From Haladaptatus litoreus (GTDB taxonomy: Archaea > Halobacteriota > Halobacteria > Halobacteriales > Haladaptataceae): 64,000 nt of DNA. Positions within the stretch are counted from its first letter, which is position 1. Each line of letters begins with the position of its first letter. The stretch is taken from contig NZ_FTNO01000001.1 of the NCBI RefSeq assembly GCF_900156425.1, positions 1,488,001 through 1,552,000 of the forward strand, given 5' to 3'. The notes beneath the pieces were generated by a model. That model did not search any database, was not told where the DNA came from, and saw only the letters and a program-made list of their open reading frames with translations. Positions 8,929 through 17,226 of this stretch are shown here, piece by piece. The position numbers and the translations under genes were made by a program.

Positions 8929-8969
8929 GAACACGTGCTACGCCGGAAAAGCGCAAAAACGTACTGGCC

Positions 8970-9275
8970 TCACTCGGCGTCGCAGATGATGACCTGACCG
9001 TCGTCCTCGATAACGACGGCATACCCGTGATGGCGAAATTCGACTCGCGCGGGAACAGCTACGTGAGACGATCGGTCGAACAAATCCATCAATGCGTCGG
9101 GGCTAACGCTCTCGTAGAGTGGTTCCATCTCCGTCGGCGGGTCGTCCGACACGTCCGAGAGTGCCTCGATGACCGTCTCTGTAATCGGGCCGTCGCCGTC
9201 GTGTGTCGTTTCGTGGAGGACGGATTTGTCTCTCCCGTGAGTAGTTCGCCGCTCGTCGTGTGACTCTCTACACAT
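8970..9275 (-). CDS. HalOD1 output-domain protein
   Basis: A 101-residue protein whose C-terminal two thirds match the haloarchaeal HalOD1 output domain: TVIEALSDVSDD, PPTEMEPLYESVSPDALMDLF, VEFRHHGYAVVIEDDGQVII. HalOD1 modules occur alone or as the output of signal-transduction proteins; their partner is not established. ATG 9275 is preferred over GTG 9284. A second stand-alone HalOD1 protein is at 36683. It lies between the small gene at 8731 and the HTH_10 regulator at 9388, all on the same strand. Confidence 0.75.
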   Translation of the reverse strand: MCRESHDERRTTHGRDKSVLHETTHDGDGPITETVIEALSDVSDDPPTEMEPLYESVSPDALMDLFDRSSHVAVPARVEFRHHGYAVVIEDDGQVIICDAE

Positions 9276-9387
9276 TTCGGACACCTCAAGGATTCTGAAT
9301 TTTCTGGAGGGCAGTTCGCGATTTCATACCTTCGGAAATGAGGGGACGAGGAAGTGAATCCTTGGGGTTTACTGGTTCACGTCTTTA

Positions 9388-10050
9388 TTACCCCTCCGAT
9401 AGATTCGTCGATTCGCTCGGGGGAAACAGAGCCGAGTCGAGCATTCGGTCTAATCCCCGCCGCAGCCGACCTGATGCGGCTTGCGGTGAAATGTCCAGCG
9501 TCTCCGCCAGTTCCGAGAGCGAAATGTCCCGAGGGACGCGGAAGTAGCCCGATTCGAACGCGGTAACGAGGGCTTCTCGCTGTTCTTCGGTGAGGTCGTA
9601 TCGTTTCATCGGGAGTTCTGAAACCGGATAGATTCGCCGCACTTCGTAGGAAATCGACGCTTCGTCACACGACTCTCTGAACTGGCCGGTCGCTTCGTGG
9701 TCGGGAAATCGGACGCGGAACAGCCATCCGTCACGGTTCCCCTCGACGTAGAGAACCGTCGCCGCCTGATGGGTCAGTATCTCGTAGATTCCACCGTCGG
9801 CAGACCAGACCGCCCGACAGAGCGCGCCGTGTTCGGTTTCACTTAGCACGTCGATGGAATCGACCGACGACCCTTCGAGAGACACGTCGGCAACGAACGT
9901 CGCGTCACCGATGACCCAAAAGTACGGCATCGCTTTTTCTCCCGTCGGAACGATGCGTTCCAGTTCGATGCGCACCTCCGGCCGGTGGGAGAACAGTTCA
10001 CCCAAGGGGAATCCGTCGGTCGGAAGCCGAAATTCGACGACGACGTTCAT
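9388..10050 (-). CDS. HTH_10 (Bat-type) transcriptional regulator
   Basis: A 220-residue regulator. Residues about 1-150 form a Bat-type sensor domain without PAS or GAF modules; the C terminus has the HTH_10 helix-turn-helix (LTEEQREALVTAFESGYF, then ISLSELAETLDISPQAASGRLRRGL), the DNA-binding domain of haloarchaeal bacterioopsin-activator relatives. It should act as a cytoplasmic transcription factor. Targets are unknown; the HalOD1 gene downstream on the same strand is a candidate. ATG 10050 is clear. Confidence 0.85.
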   Translation of the reverse strand: MNVVVEFRLPTDGFPLGELFSHRPEVRIELERIVPTGEKAMPYFWVIGDATFVADVSLEGSSVDSIDVLSETEHGALCRAVWSADGGIYEILTHQAATVLYVEGNRDGWLFRVRFPDHEATGQFRESCDEASISYEVRRIYPVSELPMKRYDLTEEQREALVTAFESGYFRVPRDISLSELAETLDISPQAASGRLRRGLDRMLDSALFPPSESTNLSEG

Positions 10051-10360
10051 AGCTGTGGTTGGGGGCGACGCGCGTCAACCCTTGCGGCCACGTCACCGGT
10101 TTCTCGCCCCGGTTATTCTCCGGCGGCCCTTCGAATGCGCACGAGAGGCGGATAATCCTCATAACTTACGCATACTGGCAGCGTTGGAAACTCAGTTCTG
10201 ACGCGGAATCGGCCGCAAATCCACATGGATTTGTTTGAAAAACAACTGTAGTTGAATCGCAAGACTGCGTCGGGGTAGTTGCTAGATTCAAATCATTATG
10301 AATTAATACCGGCATAAACGCTTTTATACTGGTGTGGCTCAGCGTCGGTCGAGGTTTCAG
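10051..10360. other. Divergent upstream region with a perfect inverted repeat
   Basis: About 310 bases without a gene between the HTH_10 regulator and the small membrane protein. It contains a 7-bp-arm inverted repeat at 10217-10232 (AAATCCA, two bases, TGGATTT) and, at 10321-10330, the TATA-like CTTTTATACT that fits a transcript beginning at about the ATG at 10361. Confidence 0.45.
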
Positions 10361-10540
10361 ATGTTCGCACCGCTACGACGCGTTACACTGTTCGCCCTGT
10401 ACCAGATGAGCGTCCTGACCGGTATCCTCTTGCTCCCGGTTGCCATCATGGCCCGGCGAGTCGGAGTGCCGTTCCCGATGCACCGACTCATGGAGCCTAT
10501 CGGAAACGCATACGAGGAGTCCGCAAAGCCACGTCCGTAA
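10361..10540 (+). CDS. Small conserved-looking membrane protein
   Basis: A 59-residue protein with one hydrophobic segment (about residues 9-29, FALYQMSVLTGILLLPVAIM) and a short tail ending ESAKPRP. I do not know its function. ATG 10361 is chosen because the TATA-like box at 10321-10330 places the transcript start close to it; a GTG at 10334 is possible but would lie inside the promoter. It stands directly before the proteasome gene, separated by 90 bases. Confidence 0.6.
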   Translation: MFAPLRRVTLFALYQMSVLTGILLLPVAIMARRVGVPFPMHRLMEPIGNAYEESAKPRP

Positions 10541-10594
10541 CCGCGTCCTGCGTTTTTGTCCGACCCTTTGGCACGGAATCGCACACCGAAAGGG

Positions 10595-10605
10595 TTGGTT
10601 TTATC
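10595..10605 (+). promoter_or_regulatory. TATA-like box of psmB
   Basis: A TTTTAT-centred box about 26-36 bases before the psmB ATG at 10631, the spacing expected for a leaderless or near-leaderless archaeal mRNA. Confidence 0.5.
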
Positions 10606-10630
10606 AGTACTGGCGGACTACGTTCGCTTA

Positions 10631-11365
10631 ATGCGTAGCCCAATGCACGACTCCGAATTTTCACGTAATATGGAGCGCTTCGGCAGCGGCCAGACGAATC
10701 CCTACGAGCCGGAAATCGGCTCACTCCCAGAGAACAACTTCTCGAAGGAGGACATGAAAAACGTCAACAAAACCGGCACGACCACCATCGGTCTGACCAC
10801 TGCCGACGGCGTCGTCATGGCGACGGACATGCGCGCCAGCCTCGGCGGTCGCTTCGTCTCCAACAAGAACGTCCAGAAGGTCGAACAGATTCACCCGACC
10901 GCCGCGCTCACCATGGCAGGGTCGGTCGGCGGTGCCCAGTCGTTCATCCGAACGATGCGCATCGAGTCGAACCTCTACGAATCCCGCCGCGGCGAGCAGA
11001 TGAGCATGCAAGCGCTCTCCACGCTCGCGGGCAACATGCTTCGCGGCGGCCCGTTCTTCATGGTGTCGCCGATTCTCGGCGGCATCGACGAAGAAGGCGC
11101 GCACATCTACAGCCTCGACCCCGCAGGCGGCGTCATGTCCGACGATTACACCGTCACGGGTAGCGGGATGCAACTCGCCTACGGTGTCTTAGAACAGGAG
11201 TACGAAGACGGCCTCTCGAACGAGGAAGCGAAAACCATCGCGGCCCGCGGTATCAAAAGCGCCGTCGAGCGCGACACGGGCAGCGGAAACGGTGTCTTCC
11301 TCGCCGAAATCACCGACGAGGGCGTCACCATCAACGGGCACAAGAACTTCGACGACGTTCTGTAG
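10631..11365 (+). CDS. psmB: 20S proteasome beta subunit
   Basis: Catalytic subunit of the archaeal 20S proteasome, which degrades unfolded or tagged (SAMPylated) proteins in the cytoplasm. The protein has a 49-residue propeptide; self-cleavage at KTG|TTTIGL would expose Thr50 as the N-terminal nucleophile. Other hallmarks are TADGVVMATDMRAS, AGSVGGAQSFIRTMR and SGSGMQLAYG-like sequence in the C-terminal half. The 244-residue length is normal for haloarchaeal beta subunits. ATG 10631 is chosen from the TATA position and the family propeptide length. No alpha subunit is in the window. Confidence 0.95.
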   Translation: MRSPMHDSEFSRNMERFGSGQTNPYEPEIGSLPENNFSKEDMKNVNKTGTTTIGLTTADGVVMATDMRASLGGRFVSNKNVQKVEQIHPTAALTMAGSVGGAQSFIRTMRIESNLYESRRGEQMSMQALSTLAGNMLRGGPFFMVSPILGGIDEEGAHIYSLDPAGGVMSDDYTVTGSGMQLAYGVLEQEYEDGLSNEEAKTIAARGIKSAVERDTGSGNGVFLAEITDEGVTINGHKNFDDVL

Positions 11366-11386
11366 AGCAGTCTCCTTTCTTCTTTC

Positions 11387-11416
11387 GTCGCTTCGCTGTC
11401 TTGACAGCGAAGCGAC
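11387..11416. terminator. 14-bp hairpin between psmB and the convergent gene
   Basis: Perfect stem: 11387-11400 pairs with 11403-11416 around TT. It stands between convergent genes and is preceded on the plus strand by a pyrimidine-rich tract; a role as bidirectional terminator is inferred. Confidence 0.5.
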
Positions 11417-11418
11417 CG

Positions 11419-11494
11419 AATCCCACTTGCTCGGAAGAATCTCGCACGTTCAGAATAATCCCGTTCGCTCAGAATACTCTCGCTTGCTCAGAAC
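11419..11494. repeat. Four tandem 19-bp repeats running into the gshA-like stop codon
   Basis: Units begin at 11419, 11438, 11457 and 11476, each 19 bases, consensus about AATCYCGCTTGCTCAGAAT. The last unit includes the stop codon of the minus-strand gene (11488-11490). Confidence 0.6.
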
Positions 11495-13011
11495 TCCGTT
11501 TTCCCGCGACCGACCCAGTTCGCAAAGCTCCCGTCGATGAGCGTGTGGGTCTGCTTTTCGATGTATCTGCTCTGCATTTCCGTAATTGCGTCTTCCAGAC
11601 TCGCACCGTCTTCGATTCGTTCGCGAACCTCGTTTTGCTTCCACTTGGCGGGCGTGATGTCGTGACGGGCGCGCTGGCGGAGCGGCCAGAGGTATTTCGC
11701 GGCCTGTTCGTCCGACAGGCCGCGAGCTTGTAATCCATCCTTCGCGTGCGCAAACAGGTCGGAGAACAGTTCCTCCGTATCCGTCGTCTCCTTGCCGTCG
11801 TTCGTAATCCAGTAGAGGTCGGCGTCCAGTCCGTCGCGCATCGCGGCGTAGAAGTTGTCCTTGGCGACGACCCAATCGAGGTGGGTGACCGGGTGTTCTC
11901 TGCGGAACGTGCTTTCGAGGAGTCCCGCGAAGGCCGCCTGAAACGCGATGGAGTCACGAACCGTTGGCTGTGCGGCAATCGGCCTGAATTCGATGCGGGC
12001 GTTCGCGGCGGAGCGCGTCGCCCCGCCGAACACCGGTCGAACCCACCGCCAGTAGGTGCCGTGTTTCAGTCTAAAATGGGCGAATCCGTCGTCGAACCTG
12101 TCCGAACGAGATACCGGCATCGGGACGATTGTGCGGTCGTTGACGATGTTGTCGATGGCTTCCTCCGCGGATTCGAAATCCTGCGGGAAACAAACTTTTC
12201 CGGGGTCTTCTGCGTTCAGCACCGATTCGAAGACGCCGATTCGGTTCTCCATCCACGCCTCGTCCACGATTTCCTCCGGTGGCGTGTCGTCGTACAGGTC
12301 GGGCGGGAAAAAGGGCGAGTTGACGCCGAGCGCGAGCAGTGGTGCCGCGATTCGAGCGGCGTAGCGGAAATACGCCGGAAGGTCGCGGGCGTGCGGCACC
12401 TGATAGTGCGGTTGGATGGAGGTGATGAGACTCTCAGGCATCACTGTGTCCGCTTCGAGCGAGACATGTGGTGCGTCGAGTTCCATACCGACTTCGGCGT
12501 CCGTATTCGCCATCGCGTGATAGCGAACGGAATCGCTCATGTTCGACGCGATTCGCGTTCCCTCGTCCTCGATGCTGTTGGTCAGATACTTCCGCGCCGT
12601 CTCGCCCTCCGGCGGAATCGTCCAGAGGCCGTCGCTCACGAGAAGCATCTTTTCGGCGGTCGTTCGGTCTTCCGCCGCGGAGAGGCGGGCTTTCACTTCC
12701 GCCTCCTGTGCGGCCAGTCCGTGTGCGTTCAGGGGTTGCGGACTGGTGGACATTTCAGCGTTGTGCAGGCCGAGTTCTTTCTCGAAACCGATGAGTTCGA
12801 GCAGTCGGCGCGGAACGCGAGAGAGCGCCTTCGTCTCTCTGTCCACGGCGTAGAACTCGTATTCGAAGCCGACGATTGCTTGTGGGTTGTCGAACGTTCC
12901 GTCCGCGAGTTCTTCCTTGATGACCTCTGCGTCCTCTTCGACACGAGTTTGGAACTCCTCGCGGTCAACCGTGAGCACGTCTTTTACCTGCGACGCAAGG
13001 TCGTCAGTCAT
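11488..13011 (-). CDS. Glutamate--cysteine-ligase-like (GCS2/carboxylate-amine ligase) protein
   Basis: A 507-residue protein with features of the GCS2 / carboxylate-amine ligase fold: VGFEYEFYAVD near the N terminus matches the metal-binding acidic start of that fold, ELGLHNAEMSTSPQP and NARIEFRPIAAQP match the substrate and ATP site strands. Haloarchaea make gamma-glutamylcysteine as their main thiol, so such a ligase is expected, but this protein is longer than the characterised haloarchaeal GshA type and its substrate is uncertain. ATG 13011 gives MTDDLASQVKD; longer readings overlap the ligase promoter. Divergent from the DNA ligase gene, sharing a 157-base promoter region. Confidence 0.7.
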   Translation of the reverse strand: MTDDLASQVKDVLTVDREEFQTRVEEDAEVIKEELADGTFDNPQAIVGFEYEFYAVDRETKALSRVPRRLLELIGFEKELGLHNAEMSTSPQPLNAHGLAAQEAEVKARLSAAEDRTTAEKMLLVSDGLWTIPPEGETARKYLTNSIEDEGTRIASNMSDSVRYHAMANTDAEVGMELDAPHVSLEADTVMPESLITSIQPHYQVPHARDLPAYFRYAARIAAPLLALGVNSPFFPPDLYDDTPPEEIVDEAWMENRIGVFESVLNAEDPGKVCFPQDFESAEEAIDNIVNDRTIVPMPVSRSDRFDDGFAHFRLKHGTYWRWVRPVFGGATRSAANARIEFRPIAAQPTVRDSIAFQAAFAGLLESTFRREHPVTHLDWVVAKDNFYAAMRDGLDADLYWITNDGKETTDTEELFSDLFAHAKDGLQARGLSDEQAAKYLWPLRQRARHDITPAKWKQNEVRERIEDGASLEDAITEMQSRYIEKQTHTLIDGSFANWVGRGKTEF

Positions 13012-13168
13012 GCGCGGGAATGAGCGTGCCAGTGGCTTCAATCCACGGGCTTTGTCCTTGTCGTCGCTCGACTGCGGCGGATTCGCTGAAGCACAGTCCC
13101 AGCAATGCAACGAGTCCCCGGAAACCGAAAGCCGTGGCTTTAACTCCGGCTACCGGCAACCGTCGGTA

Positions 13169-14815
13169 ATGGAGTTTGCGGAGTTCGCGGAACGGGCCGG
13201 AGATATCGAGGGGTTGAGCGCCGACACCGACATCATCGAGGCGGTCACCGACCTCCTCGAATCGGCGAACGACGACCTCGAAGTCCTCACCCGATTCGTA
13301 CAGGGGCGAGTATTTCCGGCGTGGGATTCCACGACGCTCGACATCGGCCCGAACCTCTGTTACACCGCGATTGCGCGCGCCGCCGGGCAGAACGTTTCGG
13401 CGGACGACGTGGAGGACAAACTGGCCGAGATGGGGGATATCGGCGCAGTTGCGGGCAGTTACGAGTTCGGCGGCCAACAGGGGTTGGCCGCCTTCGGTGC
13501 GGGCCGGGACGAACTGACCGTCGCGGAAGTCGCCGACGAACTCGAAACGCTGGCCGGTGTCGAGGGGTCGGGCAGTCAGGATACGAAAATAGATATTTTG
13601 TTCGGGCTGTGCAACCGCACGAGTTCGCAGGAAGCGCGGTATCTCGCCCGCCTCGTCCTCTCGGAAATGCGAATCGGCGTCGGCGAGGGGACGGTTCGGG
13701 ACGCCATCGCGGGAGCCTTCGACGTACCCGTCGAGGCAACCGAGCGCGCGCTTCAGGTGTCCAACGACTACGGCAGGGTTGCCCGAGTCGCCCGCGACGA
13801 GGGCGAACCCGGACTGGACGAACTACAACTCGAAGTCGGCAGGCCCGTACAGGCCATGCTCGCGCAGGCCGGAACCGTCACGGACGCGCTGGAAGACTGG
13901 GAAGAGGCCGGAATCGAATGGAAGTTCGACGGCGCGAGGGTGCAGATTCATTACGACGGCGAGGATGTCGGCGTCTTCTCGCGGAACATGGAGGACGTGA
14001 CCGATGCACTCCCCGAAATCGTGGAGTATATCCGCGAAAACCTCTCGGTCCCGGCCATCGTGGACGGCGAAGTCGTCGCTATGGCGGACGGCGAACCACT
14101 CCCGTTTCAGGAAATTCTGCGCCGATTCCGCCGGAAACACGACGTGGCGCGAGCGCGCGAGGAGGTCGCCGTCGAACTCCGGGCATTCGACTGTCTGCAC
14201 GCAGACGGCGAGGACTTGCTGACTGCACCTCTCACCGAACGCCACGACCGATTGCAGGCGATACTTTCGGGCGGCGTCTCCGCACTCACCGTCACCGCCG
14301 ACGAAGACGAGATTGCGGAAATCGAGGCCAATTCCCTCGACGCGGGACACGAGGGCATCATGCTCAAAAATCCCGAATCGACGTACTCGCCGGGTCGTCG
14401 CGGGAAAAATTGGCTCAAACGCAAGCCCGACGTGGAAACTCTCGACCTCGTGGTGACCGGCGCGGAGTGGGGCGAAGGACGCCGGGCGAGTTTCCTCGGG
14501 ACGTTCCTGCTGTCCGCGCGAACCGAGAACGGCCGGTTCGAAACCCTCGGCAAGGTCGCCACCGGAATCACGGACGAGGAACTTGCCAACCTGACGGAAC
14601 TGCTCGAACCCCACATCGCGGCGCAGGAGGGGCAAGTCGTGGACATTTCGCCACAGGTCGTTTTCGAAGTGGGCTACGAGGAGATTCAGGAGTCGCCGAC
14701 TTACTCGGCCGGATACGCACTCCGATTCCCGCGGTTTTTGGGAGTCAGGGACGACAAATCGGTCGAGGATGCGGATTCGCTGACGCGTGTAGAGCGACTC
14801 GCGGAGTCGCAGTAA
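13169..14815 (+). CDS. ligA: ATP-dependent DNA ligase
   Basis: Seals nicks in DNA replication and repair using ATP. The 548-residue protein has the archaeal ligase I layout: N-terminal helical DNA-binding domain (to about 220), adenylation domain with catalytic Lys252 in IEWKFDGARVQIH, further motifs VDGEVVAM, EGIMLKN and NWLKRKPD, and a C-terminal OB-fold ending with PRFLGVRDDKS, motif VI region. ATG 13169 is the first conserved start. It is divergent from the GCS-like gene. An inverted-repeat element relic follows. Confidence 0.94.
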   Translation: MEFAEFAERAGDIEGLSADTDIIEAVTDLLESANDDLEVLTRFVQGRVFPAWDSTTLDIGPNLCYTAIARAAGQNVSADDVEDKLAEMGDIGAVAGSYEFGGQQGLAAFGAGRDELTVAEVADELETLAGVEGSGSQDTKIDILFGLCNRTSSQEARYLARLVLSEMRIGVGEGTVRDAIAGAFDVPVEATERALQVSNDYGRVARVARDEGEPGLDELQLEVGRPVQAMLAQAGTVTDALEDWEEAGIEWKFDGARVQIHYDGEDVGVFSRNMEDVTDALPEIVEYIRENLSVPAIVDGEVVAMADGEPLPFQEILRRFRRKHDVARAREEVAVELRAFDCLHADGEDLLTAPLTERHDRLQAILSGGVSALTVTADEDEIAEIEANSLDAGHEGIMLKNPESTYSPGRRGKNWLKRKPDVETLDLVVTGAEWGEGRRASFLGTFLLSARTENGRFETLGKVATGITDEELANLTELLEPHIAAQEGQVVDISPQVVFEVGYEEIQESPTYSAGYALRFPRFLGVRDDKSVEDADSLTRVERLAESQ

Positions 14816-14849
14816 GAGGTATGGTGGATTGGGTCTCTTTTCGAAGCCA

Positions 14850-15059
14850 CACAAACCCTGTGGCGCGTGCGTCGGCAGGCCTGAGGCCGTTCCGAAGGCC
14901 TGCCGACTATCACACGAGGTCTTCGTGAGCGACGCAGGAGCGAGCGAACGGCTCGTCGGAGCTCGTCTCCGACGGTGGACGACCGAAGCGAGTCGGTTGG
15001 GGAGGTCTGTGGACGGTTGCGGATGCGGTTTCAGTGGAATCGTGATTTATAATCTACTC
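14850..15059 (+). mobile_element. Relic of a short inverted-repeat (MITE-like) element, copy 1
   Basis: The sequence matches the complete element at 59911-60211: the core 14850-14919 aligns with 60073-60144, and the right arm ending at 15059 carries the terminal repeat (reverse complement GAGTAGATTATAAATCACG...). The core holds a perfect 12-bp hairpin, 14871-14882 with 14896-14907; another 7-bp hairpin is at 14955-14973. The left terminal repeat is missing, so this copy is truncated next to ligA. It encodes no protein. Confidence 0.65.
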
Positions 15060-15163
15060 GACAAAGCCGATTTCTTTAGAACCGATTCGCACGACCCGAC
15101 AAATCCCTTCTCTCACCCGCTTTGGCCGAATCCTTTTACCCGAAAACCACCCTACCCACGGCC

Positions 15164-15913
15164 ATGACGCTCAAACACGACGAGTTGACGGTGGAGTGGT
15201 TCGGCTACGCGACGGTGCGACTCGAAACCGAAGACGGCTTCGTCGCCTACATCGACCCCGGGCGGTACGGCGTGCTGACGGGCGACTGGGAACCCGACAC
15301 TCTGGGCGTGGGACATCCGGAGCCAGTAGATTACCGAGCGGAAGATGGGGATGTCGTCTTCGTCACGCACAACCACCATTACGACTCGGACGGCATCGAG
15401 CGCGTTGCGAGCGACGATGCCACCGTGGTCGTCTACGACGGCGTGAACACCGAGGAAATCGACCGGGACGTGAAAGCCGTGGACGACCTTCCATACGAAA
15501 TTCGGCGAATCGGTGAGGAAGACCACCTGACGGTCGGCGACTGCGAGGCGTGGTCACTCCCGGCCTACAACGAACCGAACGGCCCGCACACGCGAGGGAA
15601 CGGCGAACCGTTCCATCCGAAAGGCTTTGGTGTCGGATTCCTCCTCTCGTTGGGCGGAACGACGGTGTTCTGGCCCGGCGACTCCGACGTGCTGGCGGGA
15701 CACCGAGAACTCGAAGTCTCTCTATTCCTCCCGCCAATCGGCGGTAGTTTCACGATGGACAGACGCGAATCGGCGGAACTGGCAGAAGCACTTTCCCCCG
15801 ACCTCGTGGTGCCGATTCATTACAACACGTTTTCCGCGCTCGAAACCGATTCCGAGGCGTTTGCAGAAGACGTAGAAAGCCGAGGTGTTTCCGTCGCGCT
15901 GGACGAAGAATGA
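15164..15913 (+). CDS. UlaG-like metallo-beta-lactamase fold hydrolase
   Basis: A 249-residue MBL-fold protein of the L-ascorbate-6-phosphate lactonase (UlaG)-like group: VEWFGYATVRLE at the N terminus, metal motif THNHHYDSDG, VFWPGDSD and VPIHYNTF supply the metal ligands. Many archaeal members have no assigned substrate. ATG 15164 follows a TATA-like CCTTTTACC about 27 bases upstream. The acidic composition suggests a soluble cytoplasmic enzyme. It stands alone after the element relic. Confidence 0.85.
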   Translation: MTLKHDELTVEWFGYATVRLETEDGFVAYIDPGRYGVLTGDWEPDTLGVGHPEPVDYRAEDGDVVFVTHNHHYDSDGIERVASDDATVVVYDGVNTEEIDRDVKAVDDLPYEIRRIGEEDHLTVGDCEAWSLPAYNEPNGPHTRGNGEPFHPKGFGVGFLLSLGGTTVFWPGDSDVLAGHRELEVSLFLPPIGGSFTMDRRESAELAEALSPDLVVPIHYNTFSALETDSEAFAEDVESRGVSVALDEE

Positions 15914-16039
15914 GGGGAGCCGAGGAGTGCGGTCAAACGAGGATTGAGGCCGAGAGGCTGCGATTTCGGGATTGATTCAGTCGTTCGAATCGGTCATCCC
16001 AACGCAATTTATTTGGTAGCTGCCGAACACGTTTTTACC

Positions 16040-16915
16040 ATGAGTCCCCGACGTTCCTCCAACTTCTGTGCGCACTGCGGTGCGGCGCTCACTTCCGGAG
16101 CGTCCTTCTGCTCGCAGTGCGGAACCGCAGTCGAGACGGGTTCCACCGGGTTCGACTTTCAATCCACACTCGATGGCATCGCTAAACGCGGCCGGGGGTC
16201 GGACGTGAAGAGCCGTCGCCCCGAATTTCGCCGACGCATCCAGGACCTCACCGTCGAAGGATGGGAGGTAAAACACGATTACGGCGACCGTGTCGTGATG
16301 ATACGCCGAAAATTCGGGTCGATTCCCGTCCACATCCTCCTCCTGCTGTTTACCACACCAGTCGGAAATCTCCTCTATGCGTGGTACAGCTACTCGCCGG
16401 GTGCCGACCGTATCGAACTCCGAGAGGACGGTGGAGAGCAGTTCATGGAAGAATCCGGCTATTCGACCAACTGGACGCTACAATCGGCCGCCGCGTTCGT
16501 CGTGAGTTCAGTGCTCGGCTTTTTCGCGACGATTCTGGGACTTATTATCATGTTGATCAATGTTGGGTCGGGAATCTTCCTCTTTGGAGCCGTATTCTTC
16601 ATTCTCGGGTTGATTTTACTCCTCCTCGCACCACAGCACGTGCCGGGATTCAAATCGCTCACCACGTTCGGCACTGTCCGCTCGACGGACGAGAAAGTCA
16701 TCTCGGAACCGACCGCCCCGTGTACTATCTGCTCTGGCCCGGTCGGAACCGGCGTCGAACGAACGTTCAGCGAGAAAGAATACTTCGCCGGAATGCCCGT
16801 CACGACGGTGAACAAAGGCGAGAACAAATATTGCCGGTCGTGTGCCAGCGGCGATGTCAAGCCTGTCGAAACCGAATTCGATTCCGAGTTCGATTTCGAA
16901 TCTGAGTTCGCATAG
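16040..16915 (+). CDS. Zinc-ribbon membrane protein
   Basis: A 291-residue protein starting with a zinc ribbon (FCAHCGAALTSG, then FCSQCGTAVE), followed by a polar region, one hydrophobic segment around residues 98-117 and two more around 150-205, and a second set of cysteines near the C terminus (CTICSGPVG and YCRSCASG). It is probably anchored in the membrane with the zinc ribbons in the cytoplasm. The role is unknown. A TATA-like CAATTTATTTGG sits about 28 bases before ATG 16040. The tail is a run of Glu/Phe/Asp repeats. Confidence 0.75.
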   Translation: MSPRRSSNFCAHCGAALTSGASFCSQCGTAVETGSTGFDFQSTLDGIAKRGRGSDVKSRRPEFRRRIQDLTVEGWEVKHDYGDRVVMIRRKFGSIPVHILLLLFTTPVGNLLYAWYSYSPGADRIELREDGGEQFMEESGYSTNWTLQSAAAFVVSSVLGFFATILGLIIMLINVGSGIFLFGAVFFILGLILLLLAPQHVPGFKSLTTFGTVRSTDEKVISEPTAPCTICSGPVGTGVERTFSEKEYFAGMPVTTVNKGENKYCRSCASGDVKPVETEFDSEFDFESEFA

Positions 16916-16947
16916 TGAACTCGCTTATCGGATGACTGTTCGAAATC

Positions 16948-17160
16948 TCAGTCCGAAATACCGCCGTTCAGGGCGTCAAAAACCGCGAGCACCGCCAAGC
17001 CGATTGCAGCGAACCCCGCAAGTTCGGACAACAGCGGATTCGAGACGTTCATCGAGTAGTTGGTAAGCACCCAAATCACCGCGAACACCATCGCACCGAT
17101 GCCGGTCAACTTCAGGTTTAGCCACTTGCTCATTGAAGAGAGTACGCTCGCGATGGACAT
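16948..17160 (-). CDS. Small two-helix membrane protein, unknown function
   Basis: A 70-residue protein with two hydrophobic helices (about residues 18-34 and 44-63) and a short acidic tail. ATG 17160 gives MSIASVLSSMSKWLNLK, a plausible amphipathic start; an ATG at 17196 further upstream is possible. It is convergent to the zinc-ribbon gene and lies just downstream of topoisomerase VI on the same strand, 66 bases away. I do not recognise a family. Confidence 0.55.
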   Translation of the reverse strand: MSIASVLSSMSKWLNLKLTGIGAMVFAVIWVLTNYSMNVSNPLLSELAGFAAIGLAVLAVFDALNGGISD

Positions 17161-17226
17161 GATAACTGCTGATTGTCCAGTATAATAAAATATCATGGTG
17201 AGAGGGAGAATTAATTTGTGGTCAGC

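Noticed and set aside
12887..13168. Longer N terminus for the DNA ligase
   Set aside because: The 94 extra residues are shadow sequence of the divergent GCS-like gene; the conserved ligase start is at 13169.
14816..15163. Possible small RNA gene with its own promoter in the ligA-UlaG gap
   Set aside because: The conserved structure is better explained by the element family shared with 59911-60211; no separate promoter is visible.
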